Notes under the pieces: generated by a model
What the model saw: only the letters and a program-made list of their open reading frames with translations
The model's database searches: none
What the model was told of the DNA's origin: nothing
Assembly: GCA_963965975.1 (NCBI GenBank)
Contig: OZ014416.1
Span: 6,882,001 to 6,946,000 of the forward strand
Direction: 5' to 3'
Length of the DNA stretch: 64,000 nt
Source: Xestospongia bergquistia
Taxonomy: Eukaryota; Porifera; Demospongiae; Haplosclerida; Petrosiidae
Made by a program: the position numbers and the translations under genes
Shown here: positions 22,715 through 32,024 of the stretch, in pieces
Position numbering within the stretch: the stretch's first letter is position 1
Layout: each line of letters begins with the position of its first letter

Positions 22715-24165
22715 ATGACGAATAGGCGACAGAAACGAAGAAGAACAATGTGGATGCGTCCTATATTTACCCAACGACTCCAACAAGGAGAGTTTCACAA
22801 TTTGATTCAAGAAATGCGTCTGTCAGATACTGAATCACATTTCAGATATTTAAAAATGTCTAAAGAAAGATTTGATCTTTTGTTGACACAAGTAAGTAAA
22901 AAAATAAACAATTTTGTTACAAGTAAATTAAATGGATCATTTATTTGTACAGGTCGGGCCCTTGCTAGCACGCTGTTGACAATACAACACTTGCAATTCA
23001 GTAAGAGTTGAAATTACTCCTGCTGAGAGATTGGCAGTTACCCTGCGTTTTTTAGCTACAGGAAATTCACAAGTGAGCTCCTTTATTTTGTGCTGGCCAA
23101 TTATATTTCTGAGAATTATAATTATTTGTATGTATTTGTGTATATGCATGTGTGACTATTCACAATTTGAATAATTCATAAAATATTTTCATTCTGCTAT
23201 AGGTGTCTTTGTCTTTCAATTTCCGAATTGGGAGGTCCACTGTATGTAATATTCTTAAAAAGACTTCTGAAATAATTTGGGATGTACTTCAGCCACAATA
23301 TGTTAAAGCTCCATCAAGTGAAGAAGAATGGATGGGTATCAGTGACCAATTCCAGCATATATGGAACTTCCCAAACTGTATTGGAGCAATAGATGGCAAG
23401 CATGTTGTCATGCAAGCTCCTGTCAATGCTGGCTTGTCCTTTTTAAGTATAAAGGCACATTATCGTTTTATTGTAGTAGATGTTGGAGATGCTTGTCATC
23501 ATAGTAATGGAGGTGTTTTAAGTAATTCTTCATTTGGACAAGCTCTTGATGATAAGACCCTTCATATATCTAGAGGTCGTCCACTACCTGGAACTTCAAG
23601 CCCCATGTTACCTTATGTTATAGTTGGAGATGAAGCTTTCCCCTTTAAAGAAAATATGATGCGACCATATCCTGGAAAAAATCTTGATGAGCCTGAATGT
23701 ATTTACAACTACAGATTGAGTAGGGCACGAAGAATAATCGAGAACAGTTGTGGCATTCTGGCTGCTAGATGGCGAATATTTCGGAAACCAATAATAGCTG
23801 ATCCAAATAAAGTTGTCTTGTATACCAAAGCAGCTATTGCACTCCATAATTACTTAAGAACAACAGAGTCCTCTGTGTATTGCCCTCCTGGATTTGTTGA
23901 TGGGGAAGATGGGTCTGGAAATGTCATTGTTGGTACATGGAGAGCTGAATGTGATAATACAGCGGGTGGACTTGAACCACTTGGACAAGTTGGTGGAAAC
24001 AGGTAGGCACAAAACTAACATGTTTCTATTAGTTGGTTTAACAAAATACTTATTTACAGGTACTCAAGATCTGCAGCTGATGTGAGAGATGCATTTCGGG
24101 ACTACTTTAGTTCTTCGGCTGGTGAACTCAATTGGCAATATAATCATGTTAGGCGAACAAATTAA
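22715..24165 (+). pseudogene. Harbinger-type DDE transposase (HARBI1 family), lightly disabled
   Basis: Exons 22715-22891, 22953-23072, 23203-24002 and 24060-24165 join with GT/AG introns of 57-130 bp in compatible phases. The N-terminus is basic (RRQKRRRTMWMRPIF). The catalytic core follows: AIDGKHVVMQAP (first Asp), VVDVGDA (second Asp), and RRIIENSCGILAARWRIF (Glu). The end reads RYSRSAADVRDAFRDYF. Damage: an in-frame TGA at 22977-22979 in exon 2, and an in-frame loss of roughly 15 residues between SFL and AHYRF, where the family normally has a conserved YKGTHS-like block. A possible older start (METEVLLLPLLY, 22678) lies one frame off just upstream. So it is recognisable throughout but probably inactive. 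Confidence 0.85.
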
Positions 24166-24777
24166 TTATGAAGTTATTAATGACAATGATATATTGATAG
24201 TAAATAAGATAGTAAAGTAAGTGATTGTTAATACTGTATGCAGCTTGAGCAAGTTAAGAGAGACTGCTTCTCTATCTTCAATAACTTAGAAATTACTTTC
24301 TAAACTTAGTTATTAACATATACATATGCACTCAAAGGTGAAAATGACATTATAAAACCAAAGGAAAAAGGTAACAATACACTGAAAAGATCATGTTTAG
24401 ATCATTAATAAACACCACTCAACACATTAATCAACACCTAAAACAACATACATTTTAGAGTACAACAGCAAAGAAACTATTCAAACCAAATGATTCACAT
24501 AAACCACAAAAAAATTTTCAATGCATGTACTATATTAAATCAATGAACTGTTGCCCTTACAATAATATAGGATATGATATAAAAATATATTTTAACAAAA
24601 CAACAAACCTTAAAATAATGTGTAGAACAGAGGAACTGCCAATTAACAAGTATTCAACAAAGAATCTGATAATAAGTAAAATAATTAACACAGAAAGTAC
24701 GTTGATAGGACACACATAGAATGAGTTTGTTCCAAGACAATGATTAAAAAGTAATAATCCAAGTTACCTTGTGTCAT
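24166..24777. other. Space between the two convergent Harbinger genes
   Basis: Noncoding AT-rich sequence, presumably the two 3' UTRs. The ORF at 24525-24719 shows no resemblance to anything. Confidence 0.5.
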
Positions 24778-25708
24778 TTAATTAATACTGTAATCAGAAA
24801 AAGTTGAAAGATTCATAGATGTACTTGTAGTTTGATCTGGGAATTCTATATCTGTCAAAATTTGCTGGATATGTAGCTTAGCAATTGCTTTTTGTCTAGG
24901 AGTAAGCCGACGTAGAACAGCTGCAACTTGTTTTCCAAAACGTTCTTCTGTTTCGGCTTGTTACCACAGTTGTGCATTTCTTTCTTGAATGTCTTTGAGA
25001 CTTCTTAAGATGGCTTCATCCACCTTATCACTTTTACTTACCTTCCTTTTCTTATCTGGTTGGTGAGAGATACTAGTTGATGGAGTTATTGGATGGTTGG
25101 TAATACTAATTGATGGGGAAGGCAATACAATGGTTTCAATTTCAAGTTCATTGCTGTATTTAAAACCACATTAAATTTTGTAATCTAATGTTAAAATTTG
25201 ATTACCTTTGTCCATTCTCTGTATCAACCAGAGTTTGAAATGTTTCAGAGTCCTGGGAGAAGTTGGTATCTGTTCTATGTAATAAATGTTTATAAGTACT
25301 AACAAGATAAAATTTAACTTTCTCACGGTCTGTGACGAACTGAATCTTTCAAAAAGGACATGTTGTCAAAATATGCCCAACATGATACGTACTTTGGGCC
25401 ACAATCACCACTTTTTGTAAGCTTAACTTTTTTAAGTTCTCTTACAAATCTATCCCTAAGTGCTTTCCATTTCTTCATACACTCATTGATGGATAGTTCT
25501 TTAACCTGATTTTTAAAAGTAGTCATGATAATACAATTCAATATAGCATGACAAAACTATATTACTTCTGTTTTGTTTGTTCAGTTACCTGGCTAGCCAC
25601 TTCCTTCCATGCGTTTTCTCTTGCTCTTGCATCTTTGTAACATTTACTAGAGACTTGCCACAAGCAAGGGAAACAGCGAACAGCTTCAATAGGTTTCTCG
25701 TCTGCCAT
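24778..25708 (-). pseudogene. MADF/BESS DNA-binding protein of the Harbinger element, one nonsense codon
   Basis: Exons 25708-25589, 25505-25327, 25274-25206 and 25153-24778 join in phase to 247 codons plus stop. Exons 1-2 form a MADF (Myb/SANT-like) domain: IEAVRCFPCLW, AWKEVASQ, then CMKKWKALRDRFVRELKK and YFDNMSFLKD. The C-terminus has a BESS-like dimerisation motif (RFGKQVAAVLRRLTPRQKA). An in-frame TAA at 24961-24963 stops it at residue 186, removing the BESS part; the frame is otherwise intact. In active Harbingers this protein brings the transposase to the nucleus and DNA ends. It is encoded convergently with the transposase. Confidence 0.82.
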
Positions 25709-25799
25709 AGAACACGTAGTTACTGAAATCTGATTGACTGAACGCATTGCTTGAAACGTCAAGATAGTTCTATCCTCGCGTTGCGACGCGTAGCGTTGT

Positions 25800-25881
25800 G
25801 GGTCGTGCACGCACAGTGTTCATAAATTGACGTACGTACGCGACGCGACGCAAGGCTTTGCGTCGTTATGTGGACCAGCCT
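25800..25881 (-). repeat. Right terminal inverted repeat of the Harbinger element
   Basis: On the minus strand begins AGGCTGGTCCACATAAC and continues with GACGCAAAGCCTTGCGTC and GCGTC repeats, mirroring the left end. Confidence 0.9.
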
Positions 25882-25965
25882 TAAAACATTACAAAAAAGC
25901 CTATAGTCACTACCAAAAAATAATATGTTAATTTTGTCCATTGATCAGTTCAGGGTCTATCATGT

Positions 25966-26502
25966 TTAGGATGCCTGGACATATTGAATAGACTTAATCT
26001 GGTCATTGGTAGCACAAAATCCAAGGTCATACACACCAGGTCCAAGCTCTGATTGACCACCAATGTTAACTTTAGTACCTCCGAAATTAAATCCTGTATA
26101 GAATCTCCATTTGCCACCAGTAATTATCATTGAAGAACCTCCAGAATGTTTGCCTTGACCGAAGGAGTCGGTGATAGTATTGCGAAATAATGATGCATAT
26201 CCACGGTGTTGACTGTGTTCAAACAATATAACGCCTGGGTTCATCTCATCAAAACCTTGTATAGATCTAATGGAAGATGGCATGGTAACACTTTGACCAC
26301 AGCGAACGATTTTTTCCACATTACGATCTCCTGGATGATTATAATCCCATTCGGTGACTGTATAGACAACCCAAAGAGACCTAGGGTTGCTGGAAAGAAC
26401 TTCAGCTGTTCTGTAATCACCAGCTATGCTAGACTGGGTGTTGTAAAACTTTTGCTCACCTAAAGGACCTGTAAGTTTAAGTGGACCGCTGGGAGTAGAC
26501 AT
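25966..26502 (-). CDS. Beta/gamma-crystallin-like protein, copy 3 (variant)
   Basis: 178 residues, single exon, same family as the other three but the most divergent. It lacks three residues (the NPD before ITDSFGQ). It also has H54Y, A68C, T71S, V120H, V123G, S134R, S138F, Y170F and I172A-type changes (approximate positions). Some fall in the crystallin core strands (GKWRFYTGFNFGG). The upstream region lacks the TATA-containing stretch found in copies 1, 2 and 4. The frame is intact, so it may be expressed at a different level, or be on the way to decay. Its 3' flank ends at the Harbinger insertion about 80 bp downstream. Confidence 0.82.
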   Translation of the reverse strand: MSTPSGPLKLTGPLGEQKFYNTQSSIAGDYRTAEVLSSNPRSLWVVYTVTEWDYNHPGDRNVEKIVRCGQSVTMPSSIRSIQGFDEMNPGVILFEHSQHRGYASLFRNTITDSFGQGKHSGGSSMIITGGKWRFYTGFNFGGTKVNIGGQSELGPGVYDLGFCATNDQIKSIQYVQAS

Positions 26503-26697
26503 GTTTTGTAGTCTTAAGTCAAGGTTTTAATCTTTCTGATGTAAATAGAGTTGAATTTTTAAATTCTTTGTTTCGTACGCAAGTTAAATTTAGATTAAAT
26601 TTTCTGCGAGCACAACTTATGAATATGATTAGGAATTATCTATATGACGTATAGTCAAGTTGTTATGCTTAATCACTATGTAAAACCCAAGATATTA

Positions 26698-27000
26698 TGC
26701 AGTATAACACTGGTGTATTTTAGACATATAACACGGTTGCATTTTAATTTAAACATACAACACAGGTGCATTTTAGACATATAACACAGTTGCATTTAAT
26801 TTAAACATACAACACAGGTGTATTTTAGACATATAACACAATTGCATTTTAATTTAAAAATATAACAGTGGTACATTTAAACACATAACACAGGTGACTT
26901 TACACATGTGCATTTTAGATATATAACACAGGTACATATTGTAGACATATAACACAGGTGCATTTTAGACATATGACACAGGTGCATTTTAGACCTGTTG
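26698..27000 (-). repeat. Crystallin-upstream minisatellite, array D
   Basis: About twelve units of the 24-bp family (complement core CATATAACACAGGTGCATT), in the same position relative to copy 3 as array A is to copy 1. Confidence 0.85.
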
Positions 27001-27299
27001 ATATAAGTATAATTATAGGTTTTTCAATGGAGTAATATAGAACAGAATATTCTATAATTGCATACTATCTCTTTATACCATTTATTATTAATATATATTG
27101 TGTGCGATAAACATTTGAAAGAAAATAATATAGTAAGTTGTAGTTCTCTATAACTTGAAAGATTTTTATCTTAAAAGTAGTTTACATAGTTAGTAGTAAT
27201 AATTACACAATAGTAATTGTCATTAGTTTTGTTCCTAATCATACTTGAATTTTCGTAAATGAGTTAAATCTCTTATATTAAAACATGTGAAACATAATT

Positions 27300-27890
27300 A
27301 AAGTTTATCAAGTAAATTTATAGAAGTGTATTTACTATAGCTGTATATAGACTTATGACAATGTTATAATAAAGGAAAATGAATTGTTGTAATTGCACTC
27401 CACGATGACTCAGGTAAGATTAAATCGTCTCATGATCTTTTATGCTCAAAAATATTTAACTGAATCCCTTTCCTTTGAATATGACATAAAATTACAAGGC
27501 TCATTTGACCCATTTCGGGTTACAAAAATTAGGTATAAAGTTTGGGCATAATTCATGCATTCATCTAGCTTTAAACTGACTTTATTATAGATATATAGGT
27601 TTTGTGTTCCACTGGTTTTAATTTTATAATGAAGATCTAGTCATTGTAATTATGAATAGATTGTTAGAATCATTGCTTTGAATTACTTATTTTTATAATC
27701 TTAAGATCCATTATTCCTAGACTTATTATATTAGGTTCTGAACTTTATGTATAGCAATTATTGACATTTCATCTGTTAGTTATGAATGTATTCATCATTA
27801 TTAATGGTAGCTTATTAAACTTCTTTCCAAAATATTATTTCAATGAAACAACTTTTATAAAAGAAGTTAATTCTACTTAAACAAGTTCAA
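27300..27890 (+). repeat. Dispersed non-coding repeat, copy 3 (shortened)
   Basis: Matches both ends of the copy at 2485-3435 but lacks the middle: GCACTCCACGATGACTCAGG and the GTTTGGGCATAATTCATGCA-type segment are adjacent here. It continues into the 3' flank of crystallin copy 4. Confidence 0.7.
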
Positions 27891-27987
27891 ACAAAAGCCT
27901 AAAACTAAACATTACAGAAAAGGCCTAGTCACTACCAAAAAATAACATGTTAATTTTGTCCATTGATCAGTATAGGATCTATCATGT

Positions 27988-28533
27988 TTAGGATGCCTGG
28001 ACATATTGAATAGACTTGATCTGGTCATTGGTAATACAATATCCAAGGTCATACACACCAGGTCCAAGTTCTGATTGACCACCAATGTTAACTTTAGTAC
28101 CTCCGGAATTAAATCCTGTATAGAAACTCCATTTGCCACCAGTAATTATCATGGAAGAAACTCCAGAAACTTTGCCTTGACCGAAGGAGTCGGTGATATC
28201 AGGATTGGTATTGCGAAATAATGATGCATATCCACGGTGTTGACTGTGTTCAAACATTATAACGCCTGGGTTCATCTCATCAAAACCTTGTATAGATCTA
28301 ATGGAAGATGGCATGGTAACAGTTTGACCAGCGCGAACGATTTTTTCCACATCACGATCTCCTGGATGATTATGATCCCATTCGGTGACTGTATAGACAA
28401 CCCAAAGAGACCTAGGGTTGCTGGAAAGTACTTCAGCTGTTCTGTAATCACCAGCTATGCTAGACTGGGTGTTGTAAAACTTTTGCTCACCTAAAGGACC
28501 TGTAAGTTTAAGTGGACCGCTGGGAGTAGACAT
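27988..28533 (-). CDS. Beta/gamma-crystallin-like protein, copy 4
   Basis: 181 residues, single exon. Nearly identical to copies 1 and 2 (it has N25S and N61D of copy 2 but P76 and M93 of copy 1). This mosaic pattern suggests gene conversion or a shared ancestor. It faces copies 1 and 2, forming the outer arm of the palindromic cluster: sequence upstream matches that of copy 1 for about 800 bp in inverted orientation. Confidence 0.88.
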   Translation of the reverse strand: MSTPSGPLKLTGPLGEQKFYNTQSSIAGDYRTAEVLSSNPRSLWVVYTVTEWDHNHPGDRDVEKIVRAGQTVTMPSSIRSIQGFDEMNPGVIMFEHSQHRGYASLFRNTNPDITDSFGQGKVSGVSSMIITGGKWSFYTGFNSGGTKVNIGGQSELGPGVYDLGYCITNDQIKSIQYVQAS

Positions 28534-28627
28534 GTTTTGTAGTCTTAAGTCAAGGTTTTAATCTTTCTGATGTAAATAGAGTTGAATTTTTAAATTCTTT
28601 GTTCGTACGCAAGTTAAATTTAGATGA

Positions 28628-28635
28628 CTTTTATA
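28628..28635 (-). promoter_or_regulatory. TATA box of crystallin copy 4
   Basis: TATAAAAG on the minus strand about 95-100 bp before the ATG. The homologous stretch upstream of copy 3 (about 26590-26605) lacks it. Confidence 0.6.
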
Positions 28636-28734
28636 GTCTTCTGCGAGCACAACTTATGAATATGATTAGGAATAATCTATATGACGTATAGTCAAGTTGT
28701 TATGCTTAATCACTATGTAAAACCAAGATATTAT

Positions 28735-28945
28735 GCAGTATAACACTGGTGTATTTTAGACATATAACACAATTGCATTTTAATTTAAACATATAACACA
28801 GGTGCATTTTAGACATATAACACAGTTACATTTTAATTTAAACATATAACAGTGGTACATTTTAAACACATAACACAGGTGCCTTTTAGCATGTAACACA
28901 GGTGCATTTTAGACATATGACACAGGTGCATTTTAGAAGTATTGA
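28735..28945 (-). repeat. Crystallin-upstream minisatellite, array E
   Basis: About eight units of the 24-bp family upstream of copy 4, unit order similar to array A upstream of copy 1. Confidence 0.85.
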
Positions 28946-29661
28946 TATAAGTATAATCATAGGTTTTTCAAAAGAGTAATAGAACAGAATGTTGTATAAT
29001 TGCATACTATCTATACCATTTGTTACTAATATATATTGTGCATGATAAACATATGAAAGAAGATAATGTAGTAAGTTGTAGTTATCTATAACTTGAAAGT
29101 TTTTAAGTAAGCTGTATGTCATAGTCACATGCAATAATAGAGCACAAATCTTAAATATTTGTCTTAAAAATATTCCAAATTCTGCTGAGTCATTACACTT
29201 GGGTTGGGTTTGTAGTATATGATATATGTATGACAGACTTGCTGTAGTTGGCCTTGTAGCTCAAAATAGTCTAAATTTGGTCAACCAATCACTCGAAAAT
29301 AAAAGACAAGGATTAAAGATCGAGCACATGGGGTTCACCCTTGTGTTTCATTTCCTGTAGAAACTTCAAACCCATCCTCTACTCTATATTTATAATGGTA
29401 GTCCCATTAAGATATGCTCCACTCCTGACACCAAATGTTCCACAGGTTATTATAACAAGATTTGATACCTGAAGTAAATCTATTGATCACATGTACATTG
29501 CATGGACATTGTCATAACCCCATCAAAATAATAGTTAATAATTGTACAGTTATTAACTATTATTTAATAATTGGATAATACTGACAATGAAATAAGGACT
29601 CATGGTGTAAGTGATAGTAAAAATATCAAACTATAGTAGCTTACTGTTATTTTTGGTACAG
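28946..29661. other. Outer palindrome arm and repeat fragments
   Basis: To about 29330 this is the inverted match of 15780-16160. It then changes to GGGGTTCACCCTTGT and TTCATTTCCTGTAGAAACTT, which also occur at about 21342-21375, followed by a piece of the dispersed repeat (CCACTCCTGACACCAAATG). No gene is seen. Confidence 0.6.
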
Positions 29662-30728
29662 GACGCTAAACGAAGTGATGAAGAAGAGAGTAATGAGCAA
29701 GGAAGTAGCATGAGTTGCACTGGTATTGTAAGTAAAACCTGTACACAACGTAGTAGAGGATGTGCTAGTAGAGGACGTGTGGTTATAGGACATGGTAGTA
29801 GAGGATGTGGTAGCAGACAACATGGACGTGGTGGTAGAAGACAACATAGAGATGGTAGTAGTTGTGATGAATTGAGACTTTGGACGAGTGTACCAAGTGA
29901 AGTTCAAGAACATCCTTTTACTAATAATGTAGGACCAACCATACCAATATCAGATGATGACAATCTTTTTCTCAAATTCTTCCCACATCAACTGATATCT
30001 CACATTGTCAATGAAACTAACAAGTATGCTAAGCAGTGCTTAGAAAGTACAGATGGGAGTAATCCAAAACAATGGGAAACAAATGAAGATGAAATAAAAG
30101 CATTTATTGGCTTTACCATTATGATGGGATTAAGTAGAAGATCAGGCTTGTATGATAACTGGTCTACCATACTTTCACTGCTTTCCCATTGCCTCACGAA
30201 TAGCTTGTCATAGGTTTATTGAACTAAAACGATACCTTCACTTCACTGACAACAATAATGTCATTCCACGTGGTAAAGATGGGTATGACAAGTTAGCAAA
30301 AATCCAACCTGTTTTGACAGCTGTACAACAGACATGTGTACATAATTATTCACCCCATAAAGAATGTTCTGTTGATGAAGCAATGATCAAATTTAAAGGT
30401 CAGTCAACTCTGAAGCCGTATATGCCTAAGAAGCCCATCAAACGTGGCATAAAAGTCTGGGTAAGAGCAGACAGTCATACAGGGTACGTTAGTCAATTTT
30501 ATGTGTACTCGGGGAAAAATAATGATGCAATGTCGGAAAATCTTGGTGTAAGTGTGGTTGTAAAGTTGTCTCGTCCTTTGGTTGGAGGGAATTACCATCT
30601 CTACTTTGACAACTTTTTTACTTCTGTTAGTTTATTGGAGAAACTAGAAAGAGATAATATTTATGCATGTGGTACCTTTAGGAAGGAGAGAAAAAGAATA
30701 CCATTGGTAAGAAAGAATGTGAAATTAG
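29662..30728 (+). pseudogene. piggyBac transposase fragment (DDE_Tnp_1_7)
   Basis: Starts after a splice-acceptor-like TTTTTGGTACAG, so an upstream exon is missing or not recognised. It encodes a Glu/Ser-rich then Gly/Arg-rich N-terminus, then LRLWTSVPSEVQEHPFT and DEIKAFIGFTIMMGLSRR. A frameshift occurs at about 30170; the other frame continues with YFHCFPIASRIACHRFIELK, RYLHFTDNN, the first catalytic Asp in ECSVDEAMIKFKG, and the second in YHLYFDNFF. The coding sequence ends with a canonical donor (TTAG|GTAAGT) immediately before repeat DNA, so the exon with the third catalytic Asp and the C-terminal finger is gone. Piggybac-type family is clear; it cannot make an active enzyme. Confidence 0.85.
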
Positions 30729-30734
30729 GTAAGT

Positions 30735-31012
30735 TATCTAGATCCATTATTCCTAGACTTATTCCATTAAGTTTTGAGCTTTGTGTACAGCAATTATTAA
30801 CATTTCATCTGTCCACCATGAATGTACTCTGAATTATTAATACTAGCTTATTAAACTTCTTTCCAAAATATTATTTCAATGAAATAAAAGAAAGTAATTC
30901 TAAGTTCATACAAAAAAGCCTAAAACTAAAATATAAAAAAAACTAGTCACTACCAAAAAATAATTTAGTTCATTTTGTCCATTAAATTAGTTCAGGGTCT
31001 AAAGTTGACATG
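30735..31012 (-). repeat. Orphan crystallin 3' flank
   Basis: Closely matches the 3' flank of crystallin copy 4 (27700-27985), including AGTCACTACCAAAAAATAA and TTCAGGGTCT, right up to where the stop codon should be, then diverges. No crystallin coding sequence follows, so it looks like a remnant of a fifth gene copy or a displaced flank. Confidence 0.65.
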
Positions 31013-31630
31013 ATAGCTTAGGTTTAAACAGTAATTTAGGAAAGTATACAAAAAAATCACAGGAAGATTATTTGGAAGGTGTTGTATACAGTTGTGCAGA
31101 TGTTATTATATTATACATCTCTCTATTATAAAAATGCATTCTTAATAATATAAACCTGCGTGTGATAAACGTTGAAAGAAAATACACTACATTAGGTAAA
31201 TTTGGTGAGTATAGTATTTGGTAATTACTTCCTACACAGTGTTTGATGATTCATTAAAAAGTAAGATTATATATTAACTAATAATAATATGGTTGTGTGA
31301 CTGCAGTGGTAAATGATGAAAATTCTATCAACAACACAATTATATTTTGTGTTAATCATTCACTGCTTCCCGGAATTGTTATGCTTAAACTTAAACTTAA
31401 TTTACTTGTGATTTACAAAATTAAAGTTAATTAAATTAAACATATTCTTGGAATAAACTCATCTAACTAGAGTTAAACTATTACTGTAGCATTAATGATA
31501 TGACTGTTTTAGATAGCACTATGTGAAGCCCAATTAAGTTATAACACAGGTGAATTTAAGACATGTTTACCGTTTAATATATATAAACAATGCTTATTTC
31601 TTTTAATGGGCGTGGCTGTTGTTGGCAAGA
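31013..31630. other. Gene-free repeat region
   Basis: Contains degenerate copies of a motif chain (TGTTATGCTTAA, GTCTGTAAAATTAAA, AGTTAAACTATGCACTG, AGATAGCACTATG) that recurs at 32200-32480, 32690-32880 and 34670-35260, and in the crystallin region near 22100-22260. No gene is seen. Confidence 0.55.
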
Positions 31631-32024
31631 ATTAAGGACCTAGTGTAAGATTACCATCCTTAGTGTTTTGAATTGTTAGTACACTACTACCAGATGTAAT
31701 GGAAAGATAAGGAATCTGCATAACTGTAAATAAATAAATAAACTATAATTCATGTAAATTCTCAATTTGTATGTTTTAGACCTACCAGGTTGAAAAGTAA
31801 GCTTTTTATCAATGGTAGTGTTAAACAGTGCAGTATGAGGTTATATATTAATACTGCAGAGACATGTAGAGGTAGGGATAACAGCTGAGTGGCTGTTGTC
31901 GTCATCAATATTCAGAGTTTGTATTTTTGTCGGTTGTCTTCATTATCAAATGGCATTCCAAGAGGGATGTCAGGAAACACTACTACAACAGTAAAAACAG
32001 CACAAAAATATATATAAACTTCAT
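31631..32024 (-). pseudogene. Secreted cysteine-containing family, decayed copy
   Basis: Relates to the intact gene at 33701-34514. Exon 1 (32024-31786) keeps ATG, a hydrophobic start and the ALFNTTIDKKLTFQP end, but has an in-frame TAG after 13 codons. The intron keeps its donor (CCTG|GTAGG) and acceptor (TTTACAG). Exon 2 keeps only about 93 bp (PYLSITSGSSVLTIQN, NLTLGP) before homology stops. The conserved Cys domain is lost. Confidence 0.75.

Larger units (their letters stand above)
22549..25881. mobile_element. PIF/Harbinger DNA transposon
   Basis: 3333 bp with terminal inverted repeats starting AGGCTGGTTCACATAAC on the left and AGGCTGGTCCACATAAC (right end complement), followed by a CpG-rich GCGTCGCGTCGCGT section. 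A 3-bp TAA target duplication flanks it (22546-22548 and 25882-25884), as expected for Harbinger. The undisturbed paralogous site upstream of crystallin copy 4's 3' end reads through without the insert. Inside are a DDE transposase (plus strand) and a MADF/BESS DNA-binding protein (minus strand) in convergent orientation, the usual two-gene plan. Confidence 0.95.

Noticed and set aside
24525-24719. 64-residue ORF between the Harbinger genes
   Set aside because: Lies in the presumed 3' UTR space and has no resemblance to known Harbinger proteins.
16609-28494. 85-residue antisense ORFs opposite crystallin copies 1, 3 and 4
   Set aside because: Conserved only because the sense gene is conserved; no independent evidence.
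16165-28945. Regularly repeated 24-bp units as a possible CRISPR array
   Set aside because: Units are adjacent, degenerate and lack unique spacers; the context is animal genes. They are minisatellites.
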